A stretch of 64,000 nucleotides of DNA from Vanessa cardui (lineage: Eukaryota > Arthropoda > Insecta > Lepidoptera > Nymphalidae): assembly GCF_905220365.1 (NCBI RefSeq), contig NC_061141.1, forward strand, positions 3,355,501-3,419,500, read 5' to 3'. The notes beneath the pieces are model-generated. The model saw only the letters and a program-made list of their open reading frames with translations. It was not told where the DNA came from and searched no databases. The position numbers were made by a program, and so were the translations under genes. This document shows, in pieces, positions 10,299-21,787 of the stretch (its first letter is position 1; each line of letters begins with the position of its first letter).

Positions 10299-10528
10299 AT
10301 TGCGATGGCATCGTCTGCCGTGTTTAAGTATAATAAGTGTATATTAACGACCTATTTATGAGAAGACGTAAATAAGAATCAAGAGAAGATCAGTTTTTTT
10401 TATATACCAGTGGTTAATTCGTCATTGTTTGTTATTCGAGATGTCGAAGTAGACTTAGCGATGACATCTCGATGTCAAGACTACATCGAGTGATATGTAG
10501 TTTTTTTAAGGTATAAGAGTGTACTTAC

Positions 10529-10754
10529 TATTGCAGCCAGTATTATAATCGTCATCTTTCTTCATGTAAGGGCTGTTTTCTTCCATTGGCGGGTAGGGCA
10601 CGAATCTCTGAAGCATCATGGGTTGCGCTGGCGACGGTGAACGTTGCTTGCTGAGGTTTAGCGGTGCATCGGGGTCTTGGGGTGGGGGGGAACGCGCGCT
10701 CGCTGTCAGTTGGGCTAGTTGCGCTGTCGCCGGCCAAGTCGATGTTGGTACCAC
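10529..10754 (-). CDS. SoxD: SoxD transcription factor, PLNLS exon
   Basis: The acceptor is 'tttttacag' (AG at 10756-10755) and the donor 'ATA|gtaagt' (GT at 10528-10527). The exon is 226 nt: it enters in phase 0 with 75 full codons and leaves one base, a phase-1 exit that matches the two-base start of the HMG exon. It encodes 'VVPTSTWPATAQLAQLTASA', then a Pro-rich 'RSPPPQDPD', then 'APLNLSKQ'. PLNLS is the CtBP co-repressor docking motif conserved in SoxD proteins. The rest, 'FVPYPPMEENSPYMKKDDDY', is a linker to the HMG box. Its likely job is recruiting co-repressors while the HMG box binds DNA. The assignment rests on the motif, the strand, the compatible phases and the order relative to the HMG exon. 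Confidence 0.9.
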
Positions 10755-11187
10755 CTGTAAAAATAATATTCAACAGATTTTAGAATTGATAAACGATTCG
10801 CTTTTCCGTGACGCAGAACGGAAGTTAGCGTCAATGGGGAAATTGTAATTAATGAGGAAAAACCGTTGAGGATATGACGAGAACAGTAATCGAACGAGGT
10901 AAACAAAAAGTTTGAAAGTGCTTAATTCAGGTTTAGCCCATTATTTTGATTATTAAAAAAATAATATTCTAATTTTAAAAAACGAATCGAACGATGTCCT
11001 CTCCGATTTCTGCCATGGCATTCTCAAAAGAGACTAGCTAACTGTGCACACATAGTACTCAAGTGTGCGCAAGCGCAGATGCCCAGTATTCCTTGAATAG
11101 AGGATTCATTTACGGCGTTTTTGAGGCACGCGAGTTTCACTCAGGGTTTGACAAAGTGCTTCTAAAGAATATTACTGAATATTTTGA

Positions 11188-11345
11188 GGACCTCCGTGGT
11201 CGAATAGTGTTTGTTTTGGGTCTGGATGTTTGGGGTACCGTCGTTACTTCAGATTTTCCATAACACAAGTGCTTTAGCCCCTTACATTGGGAACAGAGTA
11301 ATGTATGTGATGTTGTCCAATATTTATTTATTTATTTATATTATT
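11188..11345 (+). mobile_element. SINE-C copy with internal deletion of the tRNA-like head
   Basis: The start 'ggacctccgtggtcgaatag' jumps directly to 'tgtttgttttgggtctgg', losing the B-box region that is present at 33177. It then continues 'ggtaccgtcgttacttc', 'taacacaagtgctttagc', 'ttacattggg' and ends in (TATT)n. Confidence 0.8.
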
Positions 11346-11609
11346 GTAAGCGTGAAATACAGTGAATAAACAGTAGGTGTGAGTGTCGTTGACAGTGGCT
11401 AGTTGTTTAATTGAAACGGCTCCAAAATTCGCAAACTGACCTAGATGCTCGTGATAAATGGGATGCCAAAAATGATGATGGTTCATTAAAATTTTAAAAT
11501 AAACAACTCGACGATATTTTTAGATTGTTTAGTTTAACATTAGATTTATATTTAATGTATTTTGTGTTTATACATTTTGAATGAATGAAATAAATATTCA
11601 TGTGTAGAA

Positions 11610-11763
11610 ACACGCGGAAACCTACATGTGTGTAATTTCATAGAAAATTCTCCAACATGTGTATTCCACCATTGGAACATTGAAACAGCGCGGTGGAATA
11701 TGTTCCGAACCTTCTCCGAGGCTTAACCCAGCAGTGGGAAATTTACAGGCTGTTGTTGTTGTA
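11610..11763 (+). mobile_element. SINE-A copy, 5'-truncated
   Basis: It starts near 'acacgcggaaacctacatgt' and covers 'ttcatagaaaattct', 'acatgtgtattccacc', 'agcgcggtggaatatgttcc', 'agcagtgggaaatttacagg' and the (TTG)n tail. The tRNA-like head is missing. Confidence 0.85.
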
Positions 11764-12320
11764 TTTTGTAGTAATAACGTTTAATAAAATTTATTTCGCA
11801 TTCACGATCGAATATTTGTATTTTGTGTTTACGACATTTTTATTATGATTATGAAATTTAATATTAATCATTAAATAACGATCTATGGGTTATTTAAATA
11901 TTTTATTTAAAACATTGTTAATTATATACTATGTAATTTAGCCGCTATATTGACTGTTTATCGTTCCCCGAATTGCTAGACTTAACATCACATGTAATAA
12001 TATATTATATACCTTTATATGTTACATAAAAAAGTAACATATAAAACATGTGTGTCTTATCTTTTTTATTTATAGAGATCTGCTTTTGGGTTTTTATTAT
12101 CTTGACTTCAAGTTGTCAAAATTAAATTAAATGTTTTTTTTAAGTAAGCTTTACGAGAGAGTATTTTGAATGGTCATTGACATTGCTTTTCTATAAATAA
12201 GCAAATTGCTGCTGTTAGTATTTGAAATTATTGTTTAATCAGTCCTGCGTTGAAACCCGAACATACATCCAGTCATATCCATCCAAAAAGTATTATTTTA
12301 ATAAAGAATTAAAGAATAAG

Positions 12321-12578
12321 TGAGCTGAGATGGCACAATCAAGCACCGCTATATATATGTGCTTAATTTGTATTTATAATTAATCTCGTGCTCGGCGGTG
12401 AAGGATAACATAGTGAGGAAGCTGCATGTGTCTAATTTCAACACAATTCTGCCACATGTGCATTCCACTAACAAGCATTGGAACAGCGTGGTGGAATATG
12501 TTCCAAACCCTCTCCTTAATGGAAGAGGAGGCCTTATCTCAGCAGTGGGAAATGTACTGACTGTTACTTTACTTTTAC
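12321..12578 (+). mobile_element. SINE-A copy with head deletion
   Basis: The head begins 'gagctgagatggcac' but skips straight to 'aatcaagcaccgctatatat', deleting most of the A/B-box region. The body is complete, through 'agcagtgggaaatgtactg' and a 'ttactttactttta' tail. Confidence 0.85.
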
Positions 12579-12951
12579 TCAAAGACTTATTGATTAAATT
12601 TGTCCAACATCAATTATATACATTAAACATATATAATAAAAACGAGATGTAAAATGATGTATGATCATTCGAAACGTCTAATTATATATTACATATACAT
12701 TTTACATAAGCAACACCGGTTTTAATTTAATTAGATTTTAAAACAACTTTCGTTTTACGGAACATATACGAAATGTTCTTATACGCACTTAATTATCAAT
12801 AAATCTTTTTAAATAATATAATTATAAACATATACCTTATACATGGTGTTTCGTTTTTGTAACCGGTTTCATTAAACGCACTTTACGAGTTGAGAATTTA
12901 GAATGTGTAACTCGGATTTGTATAATGGGCATAAATTTTACTTCATTGCCT

Positions 12952-13163
12952 ACTAGTTATTGCCTGCGGATTCGCTCGCGTTTAAGAGTGTCCTGTGGTA
13001 GACAAAAAGTAGCCTATGTCCTTTCATGGAGTTCAAGAGTGTCCTGTGGTAGACAAAAAGTAGCCTATGTCCTTTCATGGAGTTCAAGTTTTCCGAATTT
13101 AATCGAATTCGCTTCAGCGGTTTGGAAGTAAAAGACAGACAGACAGAGTTACTTTCACATATA
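12952..13163 (-). repeat. Dispersed repeat family D, with a perfect 51-bp tandem duplication
   Basis: Read on the minus strand it has 'aaagtaactctgtctgtct', 'ccgctgaagcg', 'gacataggctactttttgtc', and ends near 'gcgagcgaatccgcagg'. Bases 12984-13034 and 13035-13085 are identical 51-bp units. Other copies lie at 32541, 34626, 43747, 48588 and 56222. Family D is a common lepidopteran dispersed repeat, possibly RTE- or Helitron-derived; I cannot settle which. Confidence 0.75.
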
Positions 13164-13175
13164 ATACCATATGAT

Positions 13176-13313
13176 ACAACAACAACAACAGCCTGTAAAT
13201 TCCCACTGCTGGGCTAAAGGCCTCCTCTCCCTTTGAGGAGAAGGTTTGGAACATATTCCACCACGCTGTTCCAATGCGGCTTGGTGGAATGCACATGTGG
13301 CAGAATTTCTATA
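13176..13313 (-). mobile_element. SINE-A copy, 5'-truncated, minus orientation
   Basis: The tail (GTT)n is at the left (13176-13190), followed by 'agcctgtaaattcccactgc', 'ttccaccacgctgttcc' and 'gcacatgtggcagaatttct'. It stops there without a head. Confidence 0.85.
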
Positions 13314-13781
13314 ATGTCTATGTCATATTTTAGATATAATATATTTGAAATCAATTATATATACAACACTGAAACGAAAGACCCATATAAGAACGTAGGC
13401 TTCTTTTTTAATTCATCCCTTGAGCGGCTAAAATTAGGGGTGACGGTTTGTATGTGAAAAACAAAAGTTTTACAATAAACAAAAATGTCCACCGCGATAT
13501 ATATTTTTCCTCATTATGTAATATAAAGAAATTTGTCTACGTTGTTAAACGCGTCGATAATAATTGGGACAGGATATTACCCAATGCGTGCTACCGTCAG
13601 CATAAAAATATAATTTATTCGTTCCCGCTTTTTGAATCAATTAAACTGTCATAATTTATGTTCTTGTGTGTTATGTTAAATAAATTTTATGTATTTGTAT
13701 TGTATATATCTAAAACTAGATTAACTAGTGACGTGACTTCTCTGCGTAAAACATCACTATTCTGTCGATGCGTGATCATTA

Positions 13782-14036
13782 CATAGTATAAAACAAAGTT
13801 GCTTACCGCTGTTTGTCCCTATGTATGCTCAGATCTTTGAAATTACGCAACGGATTTTGATGAGGTTTTTTTTAATTAAGTGATTCGAGAGGAAGGTTTT
13901 CGTATATAATACATGGACAACATAATAAAGGAACACTAACTATTTTAGAAGTTTCTAATGTGATGTCGTTAATAAACAAATTCTGTAGTATACTTAGTAT
14001 CTGTATTTCAGCCGTGCGAAGCCGGGGCTGGTCGCT
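13782..14036 (+). repeat. Dispersed repeat family E, copy 1
   Basis: It contains 'acaaagttgcttaccgctgt', 'tgtccctatgtatgctc', 'acggattttgatgaggtttt', 'acatggacaacataataaag' and an end 'gtgcgaagccggggctgg' then 'tcgctagta'. Related copies are at 50767-50900 and 54874-55060. It ends about 107 bp before SoxD exon 14143-14304. Confidence 0.65.
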
Positions 14037-14142
14037 AGTAAATTTATATTCAATAAAGTAAGTAATTAATTGGGTAAGTCCTCTTCACAAAGAAGTCATT
14101 AACTACCGGTAGTTTAATAAGTAGTTGTAAAATAAGACTTAC

Positions 14143-14304
14143 ATTCGATTGTGGGGGTGGCTGCGGCCGCATCTGCTCCAATAACGGAAGGAGTCCAAGT
14201 GGTGGTCCGGGGTACAAGTGACCACGTCTCACCATCTCCTGCCTCCTGAGGTGTTCCTGCTGGAGTCTCTGCAGTTCCATTTCAGCTGATACGGTGTTTA
14301 TATT
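14143..14304 (-). CDS. SoxD: SoxD transcription factor, second coiled-coil / Pro-rich exon
   Basis: The acceptor is 'atttcacag' (AG at 14306-14305) and the donor 'AAT|gtaagt' (GT at 14142-14141). The exon is exactly 54 codons, phase 0 at both ends, so it could be skipped without a frameshift. It encodes 'NINTVSAEMELQRLQQEHLR' and 'RQEMVRRGHL', a charged helical stretch in the place of the SoxD Q-box. This is followed by 'YPGPPLGLLPLLEQ' and 'MRPQPPPQSN'. In vertebrate Sox5/6 a Gln-rich helix and a Pro-rich segment follow the leucine zipper in the same order. It probably extends the dimerisation region. The call rests on phase, strand, order and the coiled-coil character; sequence identity in this part of the family is low. 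Confidence 0.86.
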
Positions 14305-17300
14305 CTGTGAAATAGAAAAATATATTAGTGCCTTTTTAGTCATATTGTAAGTGGTCGGATAGACTAGTGTGACAATCGAATGGAAAACAAAACAATAATG
14401 CACAGAAATAACATCATTTTGAACTAGAAACTAGTTCCTCAATGTACCTCATACAAAACATTTCAATATTTAAGGCTCAGATAATACATAATAATGGTAA
14501 AAGTTACTTTCCAAAAATGTATAATCAGTCATCAAATCCCAGTAATTTTGCAAGACACTTAAATGAGGGATCTTTCTTCGCAATATTTGTCCCTGATATA
14601 TATTACACGCTTAAGCGCCAGTCATGACAAAGAGTACTAAGTTCAGCGCTAAATCACCCAAGGGACGCCCATTAAATCTTTGCAACCATAAAGACTTGAA
14701 GAAATAAGAAAACTTCGATTAATTGCTGCGACTCGTGACGAATGCTCCTATATACATTTTATCAGCTCTTCATTAAGACAGCATTGAATTGTTAATGGTT
14801 GTACCGCAATATTACAACGTGACGAAATCGAAATCACTCGATGACTCCGAATTCTCCAGAAATATTACAGCAACCGAAACCAGACGGCGAATACAAAAGA
14901 CTTTCATTTCGCTCAAGAGATACCGTGACAGCGCTCCTAAGTGAAATATAGCTGAGGTTTAAAACAAAAATGCAAGACAGGAGCGTATACATAAATATTC
15001 ATGACATAATATCGCAAATAAAAAGCGTGATGCGGTTGTAATAGCGCGACGCCGATACAGGAGGCCGAGCTTCACTCGTAATCGAGCAAGTTTTTCCATC
15101 TGCCAGACAAATTGCCGTCATAACCGAACGGATTAAACTTTTTATTAAAAACAACAAACCGAGCATAATGTATGGCTGTAATCGGCACGGGACAGATGTT
15201 CCCGAATAACGTTCGCGATTTATCTAATGTATAAAAGACTTTTATTTAATAGCTCCGTCGAGATGTCCTAGCGATCGGTGCTTATGTTTTATGGCCGACC
15301 GTCGTTTTGGCATTTCGACGGCATTTTGATAGTATTATTAATGTAGAATAAAAAAATCGACGAAGATCACCAGGTGTGCTGAGAGAATTAATTGTTCTAC
15401 GCAGGTGTAATACGTTCGTGTAATGCGTCAATGTTAGTTCGTGTGATGATCGTTAGAGCTATTGGGTCAATTGTTGGCGTGTTCCAAGCCATTGGGCGTG
15501 TTCTCGTATTACGTTTTCAGCGTACGCGCCGATGTCCGATCGATAAAGATGGCTGGCTATAATTAACCTGGGTAAACACACGCCATCTGTCACTTCGTCC
15601 TTGGCACTCTAACGCAGATCCAGACAATATTGTCAATTATGAGATTACTCTCCGAACATTTCAAGATAGAACGTTAATACTTTGAGCCGCCTATAAATCG
15701 TCATTAAGCTATTGTCACAGCAATGAGGCCGTACCTTGTTGATCAAGATGAAATACAAGATTAAATTTAAACATAGATCAGAATCATTGCATTTGAAGGA
15801 ATCGTTGTGGGAACTGACAAAGAGATCAGAGATGACCGGACATGCCACGACATAATTTATAAAGCCGCCGACAACATCAAAATAGTTCGGTACTAATTTT
15901 TTTAACACATTGAACACAATTATAGCCCTTATGTCTATTGGATTTAGGTTGAAGTGTCCTGTTTTAATAACGGATTTGGTGAAAATTTATCGAACGCCGG
16001 ATAATAAAACGCACGTCACATTGACGTAGACGATGCAAGATCTCGAATGAAATCATAATATTTACCGTCAACGGTTGACATGTCCCCATTCCTAGATATA
16101 TTATTCTAGCCTCCCATTTCGATTTGGTCGGATTATACGGTGATTAATGTTAAATTTTCCAAAACAGCGGAAGAAACGAATGAAAAATGGTTCGCTAAGA
16201 GGATTATGGTTGTGTTTATGGTAAGTATTGTGTGGATGTGTTGATAATTTGAATAAAGGGTGATAAAGGGATAACAATTGTTCGGCGTCAGCGGCACAAA
16301 GCGCAACGCAGGCAGGGCCGGTATGATGACATATCAAAATGAATCGCTAATGCACAAACCGGGAATACGAGATCTGTGGAGTCGCATTATACATTCATTT
16401 ATTTTATTATTACTAATTTGACACACATAAATGTACTTTTACTGGTGTTAAAGTCTTACACGGACTGGGTAGATCCCCCTTATCTGCAAATTTAATAAAA
16501 ACCAGTATATAGTCATATAAAGCATTGTGTATTCTGGATTGATATGGTTGAAAAATCTTAGCTCCAATGGGTACACTTTGATGGTGTAAGGATTTTTTAA
16601 CAACCATAGCGAATTTCCATGGGCTTTCAGTACATACCAGCATATGGCACATAAATACTACCAACCTTTTTGAATTTAAACAGCTTGTGAAAAAATATAT
16701 AGATACTTTTGTTTGTTAAAAATATAAGTGATAAGCGACTCTATTCATTTCGATCGTTATTCTAAAATGCGTTTTAATATCGCGAACAGATTGCACAATA
16801 ATGCTTTGAATTAATTATTACATTCGCCAACTTGCAAAATCATGACTTGTTTTTATCTGTGCGTCGATGGATCGCGCGATAAGCTCAGATATCCCTTTAC
16901 AAAGGACCTGCATTAGTTGCATAAGTATCTTAAATAAATGCAATATGCAATAATTTATTGAGATAATATTTTGCATTTAAAAATATCAACATTTTATTTA
17001 AATTATTTTTAATTTTTCAAAACCATCTTATCAGAATATGAATACTATTAATTTAATAATTGGAAACGACATCGAAATCCCATCACTAAATCACTAAAAA
17101 TATAAGATTAACTAATTATTATTATTAATTTTACAACAAATATATATATTTGTAGAAAAATGCATTCATATATCAGTGAAAAGAAACCACAGTCACTGTT
17201 AACATAACCGCAACAAACATTTTGACAAGCGCCAATTAAACTGTCAGATCGATCGTGCAACTTGTCGGCAAACAAGTCCGCAGATCGCCCCGGGAGTTCG

Positions 17301-20000
17301 CCTTTGTGATGGGTGATTCGGGATTTTTACTCCGATCTTATCAATATCGGTCCGGTGATTATGCGTTCTGCATTGTACGGTCCCCCGGCTTATTATGTTT
17401 TGTATATAAAGTTTGTTTTGAATTGATAATTTGAAATTAAAGAGGCGAGCTCTTTCGTACTTCTGGTATAAACTTGTTTATTAATATTGTTCAAACAAAT
17501 GAAATACATTGTGTTAAATAAATTATGTTTAAGCATAGAAGAAAAATTCTTACTCGAAATTGTTAGTTAAATTGATCGAATATGAAAATCTTTTGTTTAA
17601 ATATGTCTAGTAGACTGATATTTTATGTGATTGATTTGTTTTTATAAATCGTTCTACTTCGCTGTTATATGCTACATCGTGAGGAAAACTGCATACAACA
17701 TAATATTCAGCCTATTATATGGTGTAACTATCCATTGACTCACTCTGAACCAGGGTGGTAAAATCATTTCCAAAACCATGATAAGAGATGAAATGCCTTA
17801 ACATATACTTGATAATAAATACTTTTTACAAATTTTCTTAATTTATGGCTCACTAAAACCAACTATGTACAGTATCAATACATTGTGAAAGTAACTTTGT
17901 CTGTCTCTCAACGATCAAACCATAAAACCGAATTGGGCAGCTTGGATAACAAGGACAACGACTACCTTTCGTGACTAACCCATAAAACAACAACCCCTAA
18001 GGCAACACCTAGTTAATATAACATTAACAAAAAATCAAGTTAGTTAAGTCGTTGTATTCAAAAACCACCCTAAATAATACAAATCCCTTAAAAGAATGTA
18101 ATTTTCTACTCATCAATGGATGTTATTGGGTCTTTGAAGTGTTCCTCTAATACAAAGGTCTTTGGCACGTGCCAGGGCTTCGTGTGGTGAGATCACCACG
18201 CTAATTTCAAATCACCGCACTCGGTTGGGGGTTACTCGATTTTGAGTGCGAGTGAGCATTAGATTAGAGTGAAGGAAGTCAATTATTTTATATAGTTTAA
18301 AATATATATAAATAGATAACATTTTTTTAACGGTTTTTTTTTACAATTTTTCAAAATACATTGTGAGGATGACACAAAGAGTAAATTTTTAATGCAGTCT
18401 ACAACTTAAAATTATTAGTCTATGGATTTAATAATGGTATCATAGAGCCTAATTATATGTTATGATAAATTCTAGCAGAAAAAAATGCTTATTGAGATTT
18501 AACATGCAAAGGAACAAGATTAAATGGACAAAATAAAATCCTCTATTTAAATTTTGAAAAATCTCCAAATTTCTACGAGATAATCTATAGAAGTATATCT
18601 GTATTTTATAAAAAGGTGTTTTCAATCAATTTTCAGGTTCAAATCAATTAGTAATAACTATTTTTTCTATTTCTTTGTTAAACGGTTTTACTCCTTATCA
18701 AAATAAAAATAACATTCATTTGCAATTCACTTTTAGATCTACATATGTTATAATTTTGAATCCTTATTGACGTTTATATGTGGTATATGATGACGTCATA
18801 GATTTTCCATTAATATATGAATTATGACGACGTCATAAGTTTTCCATTGATATTACACGGCGCTTAATTACTATCGCGCCACAAAAATTTCTGATGAATA
18901 AGTGGCCACCAAACCACATAGACATTGGCACTGAAACAACGCATCCCTAGCGTCATATGCTCTAAAGATTGCACAACGTTAGCGCGATTTAACTACGTAC
19001 AGCGCCATCTAGTTTATCAAGGTGAAACAATTCATTCGCTGAAACTATCGGCGAATAAAAATTTTATAGTGAAAATAGGAGTATGAAAATGTAAGTTTGT
19101 ATGAAATTTAATAGTTGAAAATATAAAAGGATTTGGCTGGTTATTTTTAAAACAAGGGATGTGGAAATTAATAATAATATATAGTAAATTTTTTTAGGGG
19201 TGATCATTTTATTGTTAAACCAACATATTATTATTTACCTTTTCATTAGAAGCTAATGATATTTAGACATTAAATTGAGCCGAAAATTTGAATATCTATT
19301 TTATTATAATGCGTAATCAATAAACTATTAAAAGATTACCATATTAATAAAAATAATATATGTTTAATATTGGGCAAAGTGCCCTGTTTCCTTTTTTTAA
19401 ATTCATTCATTTAACCGAATTTAAATAATTTTAAATTTCGAATGTTTTTTTTTCTAATTTGAATGCGTTCTTATTGAGAATTATATCATACCACTTCTAA
19501 CATACTCTCGATCCTATAACTGACGGCCCCTAAGAACTTTTGTCTTTTTGAGTGTTCAAACTTGATTGTTTGCACTTTTGAATTAACGAGGGCGTAATAA
19601 CAAGACTTTACTAATAATAATTATCACCAAGTTATTGTAGTGAATTTAATATAGACTATAAAAAAAAATTAAAATTTTTGACATTTGCAATATAAATACT
19701 TTATTACATTAAAATATAAATAATTATCAATGAAAATGTACCGAGACGTCATTTTTTACAACTTCCTCCGTAAGGAAACTAAAAAGAAATCCAGTAAATC
19801 AACAATTAGGACATTGTCACATCAGAAGCGTTTTTTCTAACGACGGTTTTGTCATAATCAAATATAACATATAATTTTAATACGTCCGGCCTTTGAACTT
19901 GGTCGCTACACATTGTCTAAAGGAACTCAGACATTAATAAAAAAATTACAAATTAAAAAGTAAAATTTCATGTTAATAATAATATGTATTATTTATATTT
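14305..20000. other. Repeat-poor part of the giant intron
   Basis: I see no SINE or LINE here. GC-richer, complex sequence at about 14.6-15.6 kb and 17.2-17.4 kb, a cluster of palindromes at 18163-18250, and paired CRE-like sites at 18791-18836 make this the best place to look for enhancers. A GCGCCATCTAG motif lies at 19002-19013. Open frames here are short and look random. Confidence 0.5.
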
Positions 20001-20262
20001 TGTGCCATCTGGTATGTGGTCACTACCAACCATACAGTATAGCACTGTAAATTCGAATTCTATGATGTATGGGACTATTCTATAATACAGGGTAACTACA
20101 GGCACAAGGAACATAACATCTTAGTTCCCAAGGTTGAGGGCACATTGACGATGTAAGGAATAGTTAATATTCCTTACAGCGTCATTGTCTATGGGTGGTG
20201 GTGACCACTTACCATCAGGTGGCCCATATGCTCGTCCGCCAACCTATACCATAAAAAAAATT
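20001..20262 (+). mobile_element. SINE-B copy with divergent 5' half
   Basis: The core from 'aactacaggcacaaggaaca' through 'catcaggtggcccatatgct' and 'cgccaacctatacc' plus poly(A) is typical. The first 90 bases ('tgtgccatctggtatgtggt', 'ccaaccatacagtatagc') differ from the other copies and may be a variant head or an older junction. Confidence 0.8.
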
Positions 20263-21062
20263 TGAAACTCGAATCTCACCTCAGAACACGAGGGTGAAAT
20301 GTCAGATTATTAATATATGACAAATACTAATAATTATAACATTTATTGACATACGAAGTGAAATCTTACAGAATTGCACTGTCTATTAATGTTTTAGAAG
20401 CCTACACACCAAAAAGTATTTAATACAAGTTATTGCAATTTGACGGTAGACATAGCTAAGTTCTAGGGTAGGGCTACCACCTATCCAGGTTTGCATAAAG
20501 TCCATTCCCATCATATATATACATATATATGTATATATTTTTATCTGTATTTAAATCCTAAACGATTTCGCAGTTTTCGATGAAATATGTAAAAAAATAG
20601 TCGAGACTATCTAGTCCAATTATATAAACACTAATAATTTAAAGATCAAAGCAATTTTAATTCGATAAAATAAATAACATCCAACGAAAATCCACAAGCG
20701 TACATGCGTCATGTACAAGATGCCTTTATATAATTTTAGCTTCGAATAGAGCATTTATAACATGACTATTTATAATTAAAAACAAGTGTCTATTCGCGAT
20801 CTGTGGTTCTATTATAGCGAGGTCGGTTTGTTTAAAAACGAGGTAAATTGTAAGATTGAATACAGAAACATAATGATGCCCGCCAACTCTATCGCCCACA
20901 AATCTTGAAATGTAAAGAATAACGTGGATACTACTATAGTAGTAAAGGTGCATTCATACTAGTAATTTTGTGTTTTTTTTTTGACAGTTAAGCATTAGTA
21001 TAAGTCATTTTTTTTTGTGTATATATTTAATTCTTAGGACAGGCAGGCACTACTGAATATTA
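20263..21062. other. Intronic stretch with AT microsatellite
   Basis: A short degenerate piece at about 20466-20512 resembles the SINE-B head on the minus strand. It is followed by a (TATA)n-type microsatellite at about 20512-20540. Nothing else is recognised. Confidence 0.45.
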
Positions 21063-21221
21063 ATGTGCTTAATTTGTGTTTATAATTCATCTCGTGCTCG
21101 GCGGTGAAGGATCACATCATGAGGGAATGTGTCTAATTTCATAGAGATTCTGCACATGTATATGCTCCAATGTTTCTCCTCAAAGGGTGAGGCCCTTAGC
21201 CCAGCGGTGGGAAATTTACAC
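21063..21221 (+). mobile_element. SINE-A copy, 5'-truncated, with body deletion
   Basis: It begins 'taatgtgcttaatttgtgtt', has 'catctcgtgctcggcggtga' and 'atgtgtctaatttcatag', and skips the 'ttccacc' block before 'agcccagcggtgggaaattt'. The start point matches the copy at 21549. Confidence 0.85.
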
Positions 21222-21548
21222 ATTTTATGTTATTGTTTAGCTGATTTTGTAATTAAGTCGATATATTTGTTACAAAATCATAATTCGCAGCGAATAAATG
21301 AATTTTATTTGCATCTATGTACAGTGCAACTACAAATAACATTATTGCAACACCGAGCCAGCAACTACGTCAACATACATTATTCATATAATTTATAAAT
21401 TATTTCGCTACCGGTCATCGAACGGACCAACATTTAACATATATTTGTGTTCCATATTTAAAATTGCCAAACATAAATGCTTTTCATTGTAATATTCTTG
21501 ACTTATTTGATAGTCATTGTAATATTGCGTAGAGCACCATTAAATATT

Positions 21549-21787
21549 AATGTGCTTAATTTGTAATCATTCATCTCGAGCTCGGAGGTGAAGCAATACA
21601 TCGTGAGGAAACCTGCATGTGTCTAATTTCATAGAAATTCTGCCACATGTGTATTATATTATTATGTTACATATTCCACACACCTGCTTTGGAATAGCGT
21701 GGTGGAATAAGTTCCAAAATCTTCTCCTCAAAGGCAGAGCAGGCCTTAGTCCAGCAGTGGGTAATTTAAAGGCTGTTGTTGTTGTTA
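21549..21787 (+). mobile_element. SINE-A copy, 5'-truncated
   Basis: It begins 'taatgtgcttaatttgtaat' and is intact through 'ccacatgtgtatt', 'agcgtggtggaataag', 'agtccagcagtgggtaattt' and a (GTT)n tail. A small insertion, 'atattattatgttacat', interrupts the middle. Confidence 0.85.

Larger units (their letters stand above)
5267..10528 (-). other. SoxD intron (5.3 kb, phase 1) upstream of the HMG exon
   Basis: The donor follows the PLNLS exon at 10528 and the acceptor is at 5267. Repeats listed separately: a fragment at 5349-5450, a degenerate SINE at 5505-5757, family F at 6175-6410, and SINE-B copies at 7190-7450, 8631-9010 and 10029-10298. The gaps at 5758-6174, 6411-7189, 7451-8630 and 9011-10028 show no exon or recognised repeat. 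A TATA-box-like site with a short ORF at 8270-8534 and a CTCF-like motif at 9936-9949 are discussed as findings. Confidence 0.8.
10755..14142 (-). other. SoxD intron (3.4 kb, phase 0)
   Basis: The intron lies between the coiled-coil/Pro-rich exon and the PLNLS exon. It contains a SINE-C piece (11188-11345), SINE-A copies (11610-11763, 12321-12578, 13176-13313), a family D repeat with a 51-bp duplication (12952-13163) and a family E repeat (13782-14036). The remaining gaps (10755-11187, 11764-12320, 13314-13781) show nothing I recognise. Confidence 0.8.

Noticed and set aside
10618..10848. 76-codon plus-strand ORF
   Set aside because: Antisense of the PLNLS exon running into the intron.
12984..13085. 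CRISPR-like direct repeats
   Set aside because: Two adjacent 51-bp units without spacers inside a eukaryotic dispersed repeat.
14050..14403. 117-codon minus ORF taken as a stand-alone gene
   Set aside because: Only 14143-14304 is exon; both ends of the frame run through clear GT-AG splice sites into intron.
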